Positions 13,480 to 26,412 of a DNA stretch of 64,000 bases are shown piece by piece. Origin of the DNA: Anagrus nilaparvatae. Lineage: Eukaryota; Arthropoda; Insecta; Hymenoptera; Mymaridae. The notes under the pieces are model-generated. The model saw only the letters and a program-made list of their open reading frames with translations, searched no databases and had not been told where the DNA came from. The translations under genes were made by a program, and so were the position numbers. Positions within the stretch are counted from its first letter, which is position 1. Every line of letters begins with the position of its first letter. The stretch spans positions 3,189,501 to 3,253,500 of the forward strand of contig JAKSXM010000288.1 in NCBI GenBank assembly GCA_022575985.1, read 5' to 3'.

Positions 13480-13758
13480 CGCTTGCGCAGATTACGCCCC
13501 CGCGAAAAAAAAAACTAGTATAGTAGTATAGACGAAGCTTTTTTATTTTTTTTAATGCTCTACAACCCTAAATTCAGATTGGCCGTTAATTCAGTATTTC
13601 GTGCACGTTGTCGAGAGAATGCATATACCTTTGAATTAACGTGCGCTATTAAGTGATTTTTTAAAAATTTCTGCGTGCAAGTGTGTGTGTGTGCGTGTTA
13701 ATTTATGTAATGTTTATTAATATTTATCGTTTTCTAAGTGTAAATATTCAATCAAAAA
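13480..13758 (+). promoter_or_regulatory. Candidate promoter/5'UTR of first exon 2
   Basis: The stretch is locally GC/CpG-richer than the intron around it, with an initiator-like TTCAGTATTT at about 13590 and a TG repeat at 13681-13692 before ATG 13759. No downstream promoter element at standard spacing was found, so the start site is not fixed. Confidence 0.35.
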
Positions 13759-13870
13759 ATGGCAGTTACACCAGTAATAAATAAGACCAAAAAATTGAAA
13801 AATATTTCTAACAATAACAATAAAACAATTGTGACGAAAATTTTAAACGATCGTGCCAATTTGATAACAG
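13759..13870 (+). CDS. E75: E75 alternative first coding exon 2 (short, basic)
   Basis: A short frame starts at ATG 13759 and encodes 37 residues plus one base (MAVTPVINKTKK... ending LIT), then meets a GTAACC donor at 13871. The exon end is in phase 1, like the other first exons, so it can splice to 35829 to give an 844-residue isoform. The peptide is Lys- and Asn-rich with no recognised motif. The DNA upstream (13480-13758) is richer in GC and CpG than the surrounding intron, which fits a promoter. I do not recognise the peptide from other insects. The evidence is frame, phase, donor and promoter-like context. The main alternative is a fortuitous small frame. Confidence 0.55.
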
Positions 13871-15494
13871 GTAACCACGAATTTTAATACTTTTTTTAGT
13901 TTTCATTATTCGTCATTACCAAATTATTTAACTAATTTTTATGGTAACATATGTCATAATATATAAATTAATTCACACCATATTTTAAGGGTAGCAAAAA
14001 AAATGATTTTAAATTAAATACCAAATACACAGGAATAAAAAAGTTAGTGCGTATAAAAAAATGATTAATGTTAAACATAAGTCATTTGGTTTCTATAAAT
14101 CCACATGTGCATAAAATTTTCTTGAACTTTTCAATAATAAGTAGGGGGTGGGTTAAGGAAAAGAAAAACTAAAGTTATATTTTTCAAGTTCGTCTCGTCA
14201 TTTTTACTATGGTCAAGGGTAAAAAGAGTCATCAATTCCTTTATTTTTTTACACTTGTTATACTACACGAGAGCTTTTTAAGGTGAAGGCCATTTCCTTT
14301 ATTTATCCTTACCTCAGTTTTAAAGGGTAATTTATGATTAATACAATTACTAATACATAATTTAACGTTAAAATTATATTAATATTTACTAACACATGTA
14401 AAAAAAGTATTATTATTATTATTTTGAAAATAAATAAATAAAAAAATTATTATATAAATAATATCTATCATTATTAATTAACAATCGAAGGGGTCGTAAG
14501 CGGGAGACGCATGTGCTTACTGACATTGACATTGTCCGCTCGTGTAACCCAACGTATATATATAACTTTTTTTTTATAAAAGATCGATTTCCAACTTAAA
14601 AATTTCATACTAACGACATCTTTTGAAGATGCTTAGAAACTTTAGGGTTTCGTGGATGCGTTGAGAGATGGCGCTGGCTTCTTTTTCTTTGAAATTTCGC
14701 GGATTTGTTATACTGATTTATATTTGATTTTTGTTATTATTGGAAAATTTGGAAAAATAGTTGTTTGTACAATAAGTGCGTAAATTTTTAGTTTTAGACC
14801 CGAATTGTTACTTATTTTTAATATTTTTTGTCGCTATTTTGCAACTAGAATGAATAATTACCGAAAATTTGCAAATTTAAATTAATCAGCCCGAAATTTC
14901 CCAAAAAATCATTTTCTATAAATCCTAAAATAAATAACCAACGAGACAACAATAAATTAAAAAATTAATTAAAAATAATTAAATTCACTTTCACTAACAA
15001 TATTTTCTAAAAACACAAAAACAAAAAAGTAAATTAAAAAAAGGCAGGCAACAGCCATTAAAAAAGTAAACAATTTGTAATAAACATAACCTATAATAAA
15101 AATTTGAAAAATTAGTCGCGGCATATAAAAATATGTTATTGTTTATTATTATGTTTTGTAAAAAAATAATAAAAGAGAAAATAATATTATAGTTTAAGTA
15201 TACGTCTATCTCTTTTCAAAAGAGTTTTTGTGAGAGTGCTTTCACCTTTCTCCATACCAATACTATAATACTATCTTTCTATATTAAAGATCTCATGATT
15301 TAACACACTTGAGAAATGGCTTTTACTCTCGAAAGGAGAAAGCATTTCTTTCATTGCAAAAGTTTATTGCACTTTGATATTAAACAATTTTATTTTTCTC
15401 TTTTTTTTAGAGGTTAGGATTTTAAAAATATTCATTTTTCTTGGAATTTTAATTTCTAACCTAAAATTAGATCGCTCGGCCTAACATTTACGAA

Positions 15495-15503
15495 TCAAGG
15501 CCA
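15495..15503 (+). promoter_or_regulatory. FTZ-F1-type site
   Basis: TCAAGGCCA matches YCAAGGYCR exactly. It is a 9-base site, so chance occurrence is possible. Confidence 0.35.
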
Positions 15504-17176
15504 ATTCTCATCATACGATTTTTTAAATATCATTTATTAATTATTTCTGTAGTTTTGAAAATAAAATATATTATTCGTGTACTTAATCAATGTATACTTA
15601 ATTTATTGTTATGTGTATGTGTGCATAGTATAAAATAGAGAAAATTTTATGAGCTCTTAATCATTCGATATATTATATGCAGTTATACTTTATATATAAA
15701 TAACGGTTTTTGTTTACTCGTGTCGCATTTGTTTATGGATTGTAAATTAAATATGTGATTATTTAAGAAAAATAATTAAACTTAACCTCTAAAAAAACAA
15801 TTTTTTTAAATTTTAGTAATAAATAACTAGTCTAGACAAAATTTTTATTTGCTTAAAATTTTTTGAAAGAAATTACATAAAAATAATGTCTACGACCTGA
15901 AATGTCCTTGTCAAAATTTAAATTTGAGGTTATTTTCTTTAAAAATATCATAAAATATTGCGAAATTAATTTTTTTTTGGGTATTTCATAATTAATTACT
16001 TACTTTCTATAATTGAGAGAGACGAAAGATGTTAAAATAGAAATTTTAGATTAATAGTATTTCTCAAATTCAAAAATGGATATTGGATGACTAATTTATA
16101 TTCTGATGTCTGGAATAATAAGTAACTCTCGTGTGTTAAATAAGATGTTATTACATAATTTTTCTATTTAAATTTTAAAATACTATTTTTTTACTTTCAT
16201 TTTCAAAATTTTTAGAAAAAATAGAATTTTTATCGAACCACATTTTTTTATAAATCAAACATTTAATTTAAATTATTTAATTAGTATTTTTTTTGGGGCA
16301 GGTTAATAACCTTTTTTATTAAGGTAAAATTAATGGCAAATTAATTTATTATTACAGGTGTTGTAAATTATTAATATAAATTAAATAAATAATGTAATTA
16401 AAAATCGAAAAAAAAATTAGTACAAATACGTGCTCTTTTGCAATTTAGATAAGACATTTTTTGGCATTTGTTTAATCACAGGTTGTAATCAAACAATAAT
16501 TTTTATTCTAAATTTACTTTTAAATTTTATAAAGCAAAATCGGAAATATCTGGGATCACATGATGAAAATATTCAAAATTAAAAGGTATCTATGTCACAA
16601 ACATTGCATACAAATTATGACGTTGTCCTCAGAATCGCATATTTTTGGTTCACCATACGACCCCAGTATCAAAAAGTTGAAGCAAACAAACTAAATCGTG
16701 GTTTATTTTTATTATTATATTGGTTTTAAAAAGCACAATAATTACAGAATTAGAACCAAGAACTATTAGCCCTGTTATTAAAATTTTCAATAATAAATAA
16801 TCTGCACCCTAATCTATATATATTAGGTGGCCCATAAATTTGAATTCTACCCAAAAATAGCAATTTAGTAATTTTAACTTGAAAATTGAGAATATTTTCC
16901 ATTTAAAAATGAAATAACTAAAAATCACAATAATAATTTAATCTTATCTTTAAAATTATGTAAAAATAATACGAATTTGCATAATAAAACTAAAATTAAA
17001 AAATGAATTAAAACTCTATCAATCAATATTACAAGCATTTATCTTGAATCTCAATACATGTTTACGTAATAGTATATAAAAAAAATGAAGAATTATTCAT
17101 CGTTCATTGACACTCAATAAAATATTCGCACACATTATAAGAAAGAGTTTTAAAAAAAAATATTATAAAACCTAAA

Positions 17177-17189
17177 AGTTCACTGACCG
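17177..17189. promoter_or_regulatory. IR1 element, one mismatch
   Basis: AGTTCA C TGACCG; only the last base departs from the consensus. A weaker two-mismatch site lies at 17101. Confidence 0.5.
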
Positions 17190-20086
17190 TCGCCCATAAA
17201 GAGAATTATAAAATAAAATAAAAACTTCTATGTATGTTTTTAATACCTATATAAATAAATAAATACATATAAATATAAAAGTTAAAACCGTTAAGGTGCG
17301 AGACGCAAAGTCTTCTTTTATTTATTGCAAAATAAAGTCTAATGTACTGATACTTTTAAATCTTGATAAACAAAATTTTCTAATGCGCTACTGTTGATGA
17401 AAATTTAAAGATTACGCGCATTAAAAATAGGTATATAAATAAAATAAAATTTTTTTTGAGGTTAGAAAATAAAAATTTTTTTTAAATTTATATGATTTGT
17501 AAAATGATATTATAATCCGGTCATAACACCCTCACACACACATACGCATTTTTAACCAGAAAAATAAATATACGTAACGGAATTGTACAAGATTGGGTTA
17601 AGAAACTCGCACGTGCCATAACCCAAACGCGTGTAATATTCAAGGCTATCTTATAAATATTTTTCAACTTATTTTATCTTCTTTCATTTTACTTTACTTA
17701 CTTTTTTTTAATAAAAATGCGGTTTGTAATTTTCTGTTCGCAATGTTTAATATCGATACCTTGTAATCTTTTTGCTTTTTAAGTGATTTTTTGGCTTGTT
17801 ATAAAATTTTTAAGTATTATTTTACATTAAGAGTTAAATTTTATTAACTGATATAATTTGTTCTGGAAATTTCCAAGAAAATTTTAATAATTCAATATAA
17901 ACTGACTAACTTGCGAGTTTACAATTTTCAAAGCGCCATCTAGAATTTATTAAATCCTTTTTTCTACACCTAATTACCCTTTTATAACTCGAATCGACAC
18001 TTTATTTACATAATTATGACAAATTTACTCATTTTTACTTATGCTAATTTAAATAATCCTCTGAAAAAGACATTAGAATATTCATGATTAGAAATTATTA
18101 TGTACACATAAGAATAAGGTTATGTATTCATGATTATTGAAATTAAAAGAAATAACAAGATTTTTACTTCTTCTACTTTGCTCTTATGAATAAATAATGA
18201 TCATATTTATAGGTAGGAATACGTGTCTATATTTAATATTTATATTCTGTGACGGATACTTTCGCTGATTTTATTATATATTTATGATTGCGTAATAAAT
18301 ATTACATTGTTTTAAGATTAGAAATTAGTATTATAATAATTGTTTAATTAAAGGGTTTCAAAGTAACATAACCTAGAAATTTTTAATGAGCTTTGGGAAT
18401 AATTTGAAAATTTTTAAGCTGGTGGTTCAGCCACAAGAATTATATAGTTGGTGGCCAGTACCCCGGTTCTTAGGGGTTTGGACGTTTAAGGTTAGGTTGA
18501 GCAAAAAATAAGTTTTGGAATATTCTAGAGTCGATATTTTAATTAATAATTACCTTTCATAAAAACATTTAAAAACTTTTTAGCCATGTATTTGCATAAA
18601 ATTTAAAAATATTTATAGTGTAATTTTGAATTTTCTTAAGGATGGCGAAAACCGCCCTTTCTACCCTATGTGTTCTTACTAATAGTAATATTTAAAGTTT
18701 TTCACCCATGATGCTTAGGATATTTGTTGCCTGCCTAGGCGTAGGCGTAGGATGGGTGCAGAATATTCTGTGCCAAAATTTACCACGCCCGGAAGGACAA
18801 AAAAAATTTTAATGGTTATTTATTCTTCTAAAATTTTTAAATCCATCATATAATACATGTTTTAAAATTTTGAGGTTAGTTTCCGTCGAAGAACAAATAA
18901 AATGCATAATTTCAATCTTCCCATGCATCTTCCTGTTTCTTTCTCTATTACAAATGCAAGCTTTGTTAAATTTCAATAAAATTTAGCATAAAATAAAAAA
19001 AGCATAAAATAAAAAGTGTACATCAGGTTAAATAACCTGGATTCACCTATTACGTCATTACATAATGGCAAACACACGTACACTTATACATATTCTCCTT
19101 ATCCTACTTCTCCTCCTTATTAGCCATTTTTTACCTTTACTTGTTCTCTTTTGTTGATAATATGCGCGTGTAAAATATAATAAATAAAATATATATAATA
19201 TAATAAAAGAAACGAGGATAAACGTAAAGTATAAAGCAAAGAGGATAAAAATTTTTGAGGTCGATCACCTAAGTACGAGGAGTCAGTGACACCTTTAACG
19301 AGAATCAACGATCTTTTATATCTATGTTATAAATATATAATAATAATAATAATAAAACAAAAGCTCGTTTAGCTTTTATTATTTAATTTTAGTTTTTATT
19401 TAATTTATTAAATTTCCGGCTTAAATAAATAAAATAAAAAATACCAGGAAAAAATTTTGTTTTTTCTAGAAGTTTACTTAAAGGGGGTAATAACACCCAA
19501 TGAGACCTTGACCGATGTCGATGCTCCTTATAATATCATGTTGGAATTTACAGGGAATATAAAGAGAGACAACGATGACTGTTTCTTTCAAAAAAAAATA
19601 CGAAAGTTGTTTTTTTGGCAAATAAGTAATTTTTTTAGTGCCAGTGACCTAAGAAGGTTAAAGAACCTAAAAAAATTTCTATTAATAAAAAAAATCTACT
19701 GACACGTACGAATTTTATTTTTCGATAAAAAAGTTATAAATCTTAATGAATTTAGAGGCGAAGAGACACACCTATATGATATATCTTTAAAATAGGTCGT
19801 CGGTGCATCTCATAGCGGCTCATATATTGCTAGTTCATTCGTTACTTTTTTTGCTTCCTTGTTCATTGTCGCTATATATATTGCAAGACGAATTTGGTTC
19901 GTCTAACAGTATTATGCTCGGTTAATATACAAAACGGTCAAAGATACTATAATATTTTTTTTCGTTGTTAGAAAAATCTTTATTTATGGTTATGTTCTAT
20001 ATTTTATACTAAAATTAATTATTCGCTATGAAAATTCTACCTTTATTTCGTCCGCGTTGATAAAAATTTGTTAGGTTATGTTTGTA

Positions 20087-20099
20087 GGTTCAATAAACT
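20087..20099. promoter_or_regulatory. IR1 element, one mismatch
   Basis: GGTTCA A TAAACT. Confidence 0.42.
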
Positions 20100-20254
20100 T
20101 ACACCCACAGCGAAAAAGTTCTAGAAGCATTAAAAAAACGTAATATGTATTGCAAAATTGAATATATTTTTATCTTTTTGAACTAAATTATTTATAATTT
20201 TTTTATCAAGATATATTACATATATAACGAGTTGCGATAACAAACATGGTTATG

Positions 20255-20267
20255 AGTTCGTTGACCT
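20255..20267. promoter_or_regulatory. IR1 element, one mismatch
   Basis: AGTTCG T TGACCT; the right half is perfect. Confidence 0.47.
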
Positions 20268-22202
20268 AATAACCAAATTATAAATGTCTGTAGTTATTTT
20301 TCGTTACGTAAGCAAAGAAATTTTATTTTATTTTTGCAACATTTTTTAATATTTATAAGAAAAATTAATTAATTAATTATTAAAAACTTTCATTCTTTTT
20401 AATAAACTCGCGATTATCGCGAGATATAATTTTCTATATAAAAACTCTCTCCTCAAATTTTCTTTCTCCTTACAGTATATACACTGCGATACACACACAC
20501 ACTGTACATACTTTCTCCAGAAAAAATTATTTTGTATTTATAATTTTTTAAATAATTAATTTGTAGATTATTATATTTTCACGAGGAAAAAAATCTTATC
20601 TCGGTGAATTAAAATAATTAAAAATAATGTCACACACATGAAATAAATAATTATAAGTAAATAATGATTAATATTTTTTTAGGTTATGTATATAAAAAGA
20701 ATTTTTTTTTGATAATAAAAATTATTTTATTGGTTATATATATTCGCGCCTGTTTATCATGATTAAACTTATAAGTTTAGATATATATATATATGGATGT
20801 AGAGCAGAATGAATTCTTGAGGTTAGTGACCGGAGCGCACACGCTCTTTTCTCTCTGGGTTCTCTCGGTCGTTCCTCCCAACTATATTATACACTCTGTA
20901 ATATATTATACACTACTCTCCTGGATTTGGAACGAAGAATCTGGAACAAGATTGATTAGCTTTACATGTACACTCACACACATACATTCACATTTTTGTT
21001 ATTGCGAAATGAAAATATTTTTTTTTTTTGGTTATGTTTAACACGTGATTATTATTATTATTGTTATTTGGTAGGAGATTAACCTGATTTTATAAGAATT
21101 TTATTGAATATCAGTTCGTTACACTTATAAATTATTAATTTTCGTTAATTTTTATGCGTAATATACTATTATTAAGAAAGTATAATAATTTTTTTTAATT
21201 ACTGACTTATTTTTTTGTAATATTTTATGTAATCATGAATTTCATTAATCTAGATTCAATACCTTTTGTTTTTTTAAGAATAATAAATCAAATTTGTGGA
21301 ATTTTTTGGGAATTTAAAATTTTTTATTTAGGGTTAATTAGGGGTTTTCGCTTAAATGTTTTCGTATGTGATTTAAAATTTAAAGAGTCGCCCTTTTTTA
21401 GTTAATTATGACTTTTTTGTTACTTGTTTTGTTATTACACATTTTGGTGCCGAAACCCGGAGTTTTTTACTGCTTCATATGATGATTATAATTTAAGTCC
21501 TTAAAAATTTATTTTAAAAAGTTTAAGAAACCAATTTTAGTGGTTATAAAACATGCGAATTTTAACAAAAATTTAAATTAAACTCGTCAATTTATTTAAA
21601 ACGTCAATAAACCCATTCCCAACCCTACATACATAAATAAATAAAAAATTTAAATTTATTAACATTATATTTGTAAAATTTAGGGCGTAAATAACTTCGT
21701 GCTAATGACCTGATCACATAATAATAATAAAAATATCAAGATTATTTAAATTAAATTTTTATGTAACGTGTATTTATAACCTAAAAGTTACGCGATTTGT
21801 TATCATTTTATTTTTGTTTTTCTTAAATAAAATTATCATTTTAAATTTTGTTTTGTTGAATTATTTTTAAATTAAAATAAATCTAGGAAATAGCATCAGT
21901 AGAGTTTTTTTAAAAACAAAACAAACGGTCAGTTTGATATTATGTACACGGAAAATAAAAACCCTTGTCAAACGAATAAGAAAAATCTAACCAATCTTTT
22001 TAGCATACATAAATAATCAATGCAGTTTTACTAAATTTTTTATTAAGGATAACATTTTTTCGTATAAATTAATTTATTTTAATGCAAAAATTAGACGATT
22101 ATTTGCGTGTGATTATTTTAAACTAAACGGCGAAATAAACAAATATTGAAACGATACCTATACTTTTGAATATAAATTAAATTTAGTATTTCATCACTAC
22201 GG

Positions 22203-22215
22203 GGTGCATTGACCC
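22203..22215. promoter_or_regulatory. IR1 element, one mismatch (hsp27-like half)
   Basis: GGTGCA T TGACCC. The GTGCA half resembles the variant half of the Drosophila hsp27 ecdysone element. Confidence 0.48.
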
Positions 22216-23646
22216 TTAACCTAAAAGTATTATGGAATTTCGGTTTTTTTGAACTGTTAAAGCGTGCTGCGATTTTTAATATGCATTTAAAATATATTTT
22301 AAAAACCCCTTTTTTTAAAATAAAAGATCTGATTACCTTTGGCTTTAAAAAAATATTATTTTTTTTTTCGCACGGGTTTTATGCGATTACAAAAGTTGAT
22401 AAAATTTTATTTTGCATTTGTAATTACTTTTAAACAGTGTATTATAACCTCAAAAATTTTTTGGTTTATTTTAATGCTAATTTTATTTAATATGGCAGTT
22501 TATAGGTTATGTTACTTAAAAAAAATTTTATTTAACTGTTATTATTAGATACGAATTTTAGATAATGCGATTATATTTTTTTAGGTATGTACGCTTATGA
22601 AAAAAAATAATAAAAGAACCGTTTACTAGATTAGTTAGTAAGAAAAAAAATTGATTTTTTAAAAATTTCGAATGTAATAATTTGCAAAATAATTACGTTT
22701 GTGTGTGTATTTGTATAATAAATCTTTAAAATATCACACGTAATAAAATTTTTAGCCACGATCATCAATCTTCTAAACTCATCTTGTAAAAAAATGAATA
22801 AGCTGAGTGACTTTTTTACGATTTGATGTAAATAACCTCCTAGCGGTAAATAATCAAATAGAATTATTTATTTTTGCTATTAATAGGCTTATGCTAATTT
22901 TTTTTACAAAGGGTTTATAACCTTAAACTGAAACGCGGAACCGTCATTAAATTTTGGTTAATTTTTGACAACATAACCTAAAATAATTCATTTGCGTTAT
23001 TAAAAAAAAGCGATAGTGGCATTTATTAAACAAAAAAGTTAAACTTTATAATCGGGAGAGAAGATTCTCGATTTCGAAAAAAAACGTGGACAGTAAAATA
23101 AAAATAATGCAAAAAAAGGCGGAGTAGGGATAAAAAATTGGAGGAGAAATATAATATCGGGGCTGTGAGGTCGCTAGAAGTACGATGAACTCGGTCACCG
23201 GGCAACAAACTGCAACGTTCAATACTACTACTACTAACAAACATAACCATGAAAAAAAATTGCAGCACGCGCAAATTTTTTTTTTCTTTGAATAAAGGAT
23301 ATGATTTTTTATATTTTTTAGATAAAAATTTTGCATTTTAAAATATTGTCAAAAAATTTATCACGATTTTATTAGCATTGAACTGCATGATTTTCTCAAG
23401 GAAAAAAATAGACTTTTTTACTGTTTTAAGTAAATAAATCTTAAGATACAATGAACAAGATAAAAGATTTCGATAATTTTTTCTCCTTGTTTTGATCGCA
23501 CAATAGAAATTTCGTTGTTGGAAAAATCAGGGAATAATAATATCGTGTTCTAAATACCATTTAAACAAAAAATTGATATTTTTATGATCATAAATAAAAA
23601 ACAATGATGAATATTTATTATTATTATTTTTAACTAAAAAAATGTT

Positions 23647-23672
23647 TTTTTTTTTGTTTGTTTCAGGTGAGT
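23647..23672 (+). other. Candidate recursive-splicing ratchet point
   Basis: A long T-rich pyrimidine tract runs straight into TTTCAG joined to GTGAGT: an acceptor abutting a strong donor at 23666/23667. This zero-length-exon arrangement is how long insect introns are removed in steps. It lies inside the 22-30 kb introns that follow first exons 1 and 2, and not in the short intron after first exon 3. Confidence 0.6.
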
Positions 23673-23720
23673 AAACTTATGCAGAGTAACCTGCTTATTT
23701 ATGATAAAGTAATACACAAA

Positions 23721-23738
23721 GAGAGAGAGAGAGAGAGG
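23721..23738. repeat. GA microsatellite
   Basis: Eight to nine GA units, 55 bases after the candidate ratchet point. Confidence 0.85.
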
Positions 23739-23834
23739 GTAATGAAATTATTTGTTTATTACTATAATTAAAATTTGCTGTTTTTTTGGGGTAAGTAATT
23801 TAGCAATTGAAATTTTAAACCACAGGAAAATTAG

Positions 23835-23847
23835 AGTTCAGTGATCT
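23835..23847. promoter_or_regulatory. IR1 element, one mismatch
   Basis: AGTTCA G TGATCT; the left half is perfect. Confidence 0.47.
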
Positions 23848-24111
23848 TTTTAGCACAATAAAAGCGTCAGAAGTAGTGCATTAACCTCAAAATTTTAACA
23901 AAATAATTTTTTAATGCAATATTTATCAATAAATTAAAATTTTATATGTCGTCGTATAAAAAATAAAATTCCAAGAAAAATTAATTATCAAAATATTAAC
24001 AGCGACATTGAAAAACATTGTGTAAGTATGCGAACAAGGAAAAATTGTTGAAGGCGGAAGAAAAAAGAGTTTGTATTTTATTAGTTGAGAGAAAAATTCC
24101 AGAATTATTAT

Positions 24112-24190
24112 AAAAGTGGGGGTGGGGGGAGGGGGAGGTATAGGAGGAAAAAAAAAGAGTAATAAAGAAAGAAAGAAGAAGAAGAAGTGA
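24112..24190. repeat. Purine-rich tract with G runs
   Basis: Nearly all purine on the + strand, with four or more G runs of 4-6 near 24119-24137 followed by GAAA/GAAGAA repeats. Confidence 0.8.
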
Positions 24191-25494
24191 AGAATATTAT
24201 AAGAAAGAGCAACGAACGGTGAAAAAGACCGTTGTGGCTTGCATTATAGCACGCGTTGACGTTATAGTGTGGGTTACCTGGTTACTGACCGGCCAACCGA
24301 GTTCACTGCCATCCATGCTTTATTCTATCTTTTTCTTCTTCTTTCCATTTGTAAAAAAAAAAAAGATCTTGGTTTTTTTCCTTACAATAAATAAAAAATT
24401 TATTAATTTCAATGGCCTCAAAATAAAAAAATTAATTTATTGTAAATTTCGCCTTGATCTTCTTTAAGAAATTAGATTTTTTTTGAAAAACCGTTATATT
24501 TTGCTAATTTTTTTTTTCTAAAATCGAACAATGTAGTAATTTAAATTTTCTAAATAAGATTTACGAGCATTCGTAATACAATATTTTAGGGCAAATTTAT
24601 GTTAAAACTAGGCTAATTATAAGTTTTAAAGACATTTTTTATAAAATACAAAAGTAAAAAATAAAGATATTAATATTATACGTGAAAAAAAAATGTTTTA
24701 CTTTAATTTTTTTGTTCAAAAATGAATTATTACGTTTAAGAAGAAAAATAGGCTTTAAAATACAATGGAGAACGAGCATAATAGGTATCCAGAAAAAAAA
24801 TTAATAAAGATTTATTATATCTATTGATTTTATAGGTTATGTACGTAAAACGTATTTCAAAAATTAGTACTAAAGATTTGTTTATTAAAAAATCACGTGG
24901 TATAAATTTAGTAAATAAAAGATGCGAATAAAGTAGTAAGTATAGTAGGTAAGGTATAATAATTCTCGTATTTTATTTTAAAAAAGAAGAAAGTGCTTTC
25001 TCCGCTTATAAACACTGCCTTTTTCTCGAGCAGTGGACCGATACGGTTTTATAAAACACGTTTTTATTGCGCGCGTGACATTTACCGAGTTTTCTATAGG
25101 TGTGTTATTTATACTAGTTGCAATTTTAGTTCATTATTTTTTTAATTTTTAAGTTGGTAGCATTGAAAATTTTTTAATTAATTTTTTTTTAAATTTTGTA
25201 TTATGGGCTTTTTTAATTTAATTTGCGATTTTATTATAGGTTATGTTGTAGTTATGAACTCGATTTCAGTCAATAGCCCCAGTATTGGTCGATACATGAA
25301 ACTCAAATGTTCAAATATTCAAAATTAGGTACACAGAAAATTTTAAGGATTGTAAAATTTGAAGTTTATTAAATGAAGATATAAAATTTAGTTTTACTAG
25401 AGGTCATCGGCTAATCTCATCAAAAATATGCCAAGTAGATGCTCTTTTAAAGCACCAACAGTAAAATTTTGAAAATTTATCATTTCATTGCAAA

Positions 25495-25745
25495 AAGTCT
25501 TTATTAAAAGATAAAAAACAATACATGGGACTTCTAAGCCCTAGTACATAGGTTTTTTTTAAGTTGCCTAATCCACATGCGGTTCTAATGCTTATTTAAT
25601 AATAAATTTTGAATTTTTTGTAATAATTTTCATTTTGATACATAAATGTTCAATTTGAACTCAATTTTTATGACAAAAATTTGAAAAAGTTTCAGCGTTA
25701 AAGCATAATATATATAACCTCTCGAAGTCATTTCTCTTGCGAGAA
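25495..25745 (-). repeat. Dispersed repeat family, copy B (inverted relative to copy A)
   Basis: Reverse-complement blocks shared with 3062-3490 include ATACATGGGAC (25521-25531), TTGCCTAAT (25564-25572), GCGGTTCTAA (25579-25588) and the TTCAATTTGAACTC block. The right end carries TCATTTCTCTTGCGAGAAT, as at 31.2 kb. Confidence 0.65.
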
Positions 25746-26399
25746 TAATATTTTTCAAAGTTAATCACGAGTTAATCGTAATTTCGTGAAAAACTAAATT
25801 TTAGAAAATAATTATACCATAAAAAGTTTTATTACCTGTAAACTTGTCAATTCTTAATAAATTATAATTGTCATAAAAAAATGTAAATAATTAAAATTCT
25901 ATTAACCCTAGATTCTAAAAATAATTTATAACCAGAAACTAGTTAGAAAAACACTTCTCGTAAAATCAAAATCTAACTGTTTTGAATATTACTAAGGCTA
26001 AAAGAAAATTTAAAAAATATTATATTTCTCATAAATAATTTCTTCTTTAAAAAAAAATATGTACCTATATTATCTATAAAAAATAACAGTTTTTCATTTA
26101 TTATGTAATAAATATGTAATAATGCGTCATTTATGTGACATATTAATACGTAAATTCCCAATACGAAAGTTTTTTTTTATTTTGTTTTTTTATCCAACTA
26201 AAAAATATCTTTAAGGTCAACAGCCATTATTTTTCAAAAAAAAAAAGTTCGTTAACATTAGTTAATCACGTGACTTTATAATTACATTGTTATTTAAAAA
26301 ATTTTTTAACCTTTGATAAAATAAAATAAAATTTTTGAATTTAATTAATTAAATTTTATATAAAATGGGTTAATAAACTTGCTAAATAATAATAATTCT

Positions 26400-26412
26400 A
26401 GGTTAATGAACT
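26400..26412. promoter_or_regulatory. IR1 element, one mismatch
   Basis: AGGTTA A TGAACT, identical to the site at 11510. A two-mismatch relative lies 33 bases upstream (26367). Confidence 0.45.

Larger units (their letters stand above)
5397..13758 (+). other. Intron with clustered receptor-type inverted repeats
   Basis: There is no further coding exon. The stretch holds eight IR1 sites with at most one mismatch, two tail half-sites, a stem-loop at 5972-6014, a 12-bp GC palindrome at 6710-6721, a CT tract at 11347-11390 and a TAAT repeat at 12266-12292. The rest is AT-rich filler. Confidence 0.65.

Noticed and set aside
22209..22548. Two overlapping frames of about 70 codons
   Set aside because: Phe/Lys/Leu-rich peptides from A/T homopolymers; no splice signals, motifs or context.
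23665..23677. IR1 element AGGTGA G TAAACT
   Set aside because: Two mismatches, and better explained as the donor half of the candidate ratchet point.
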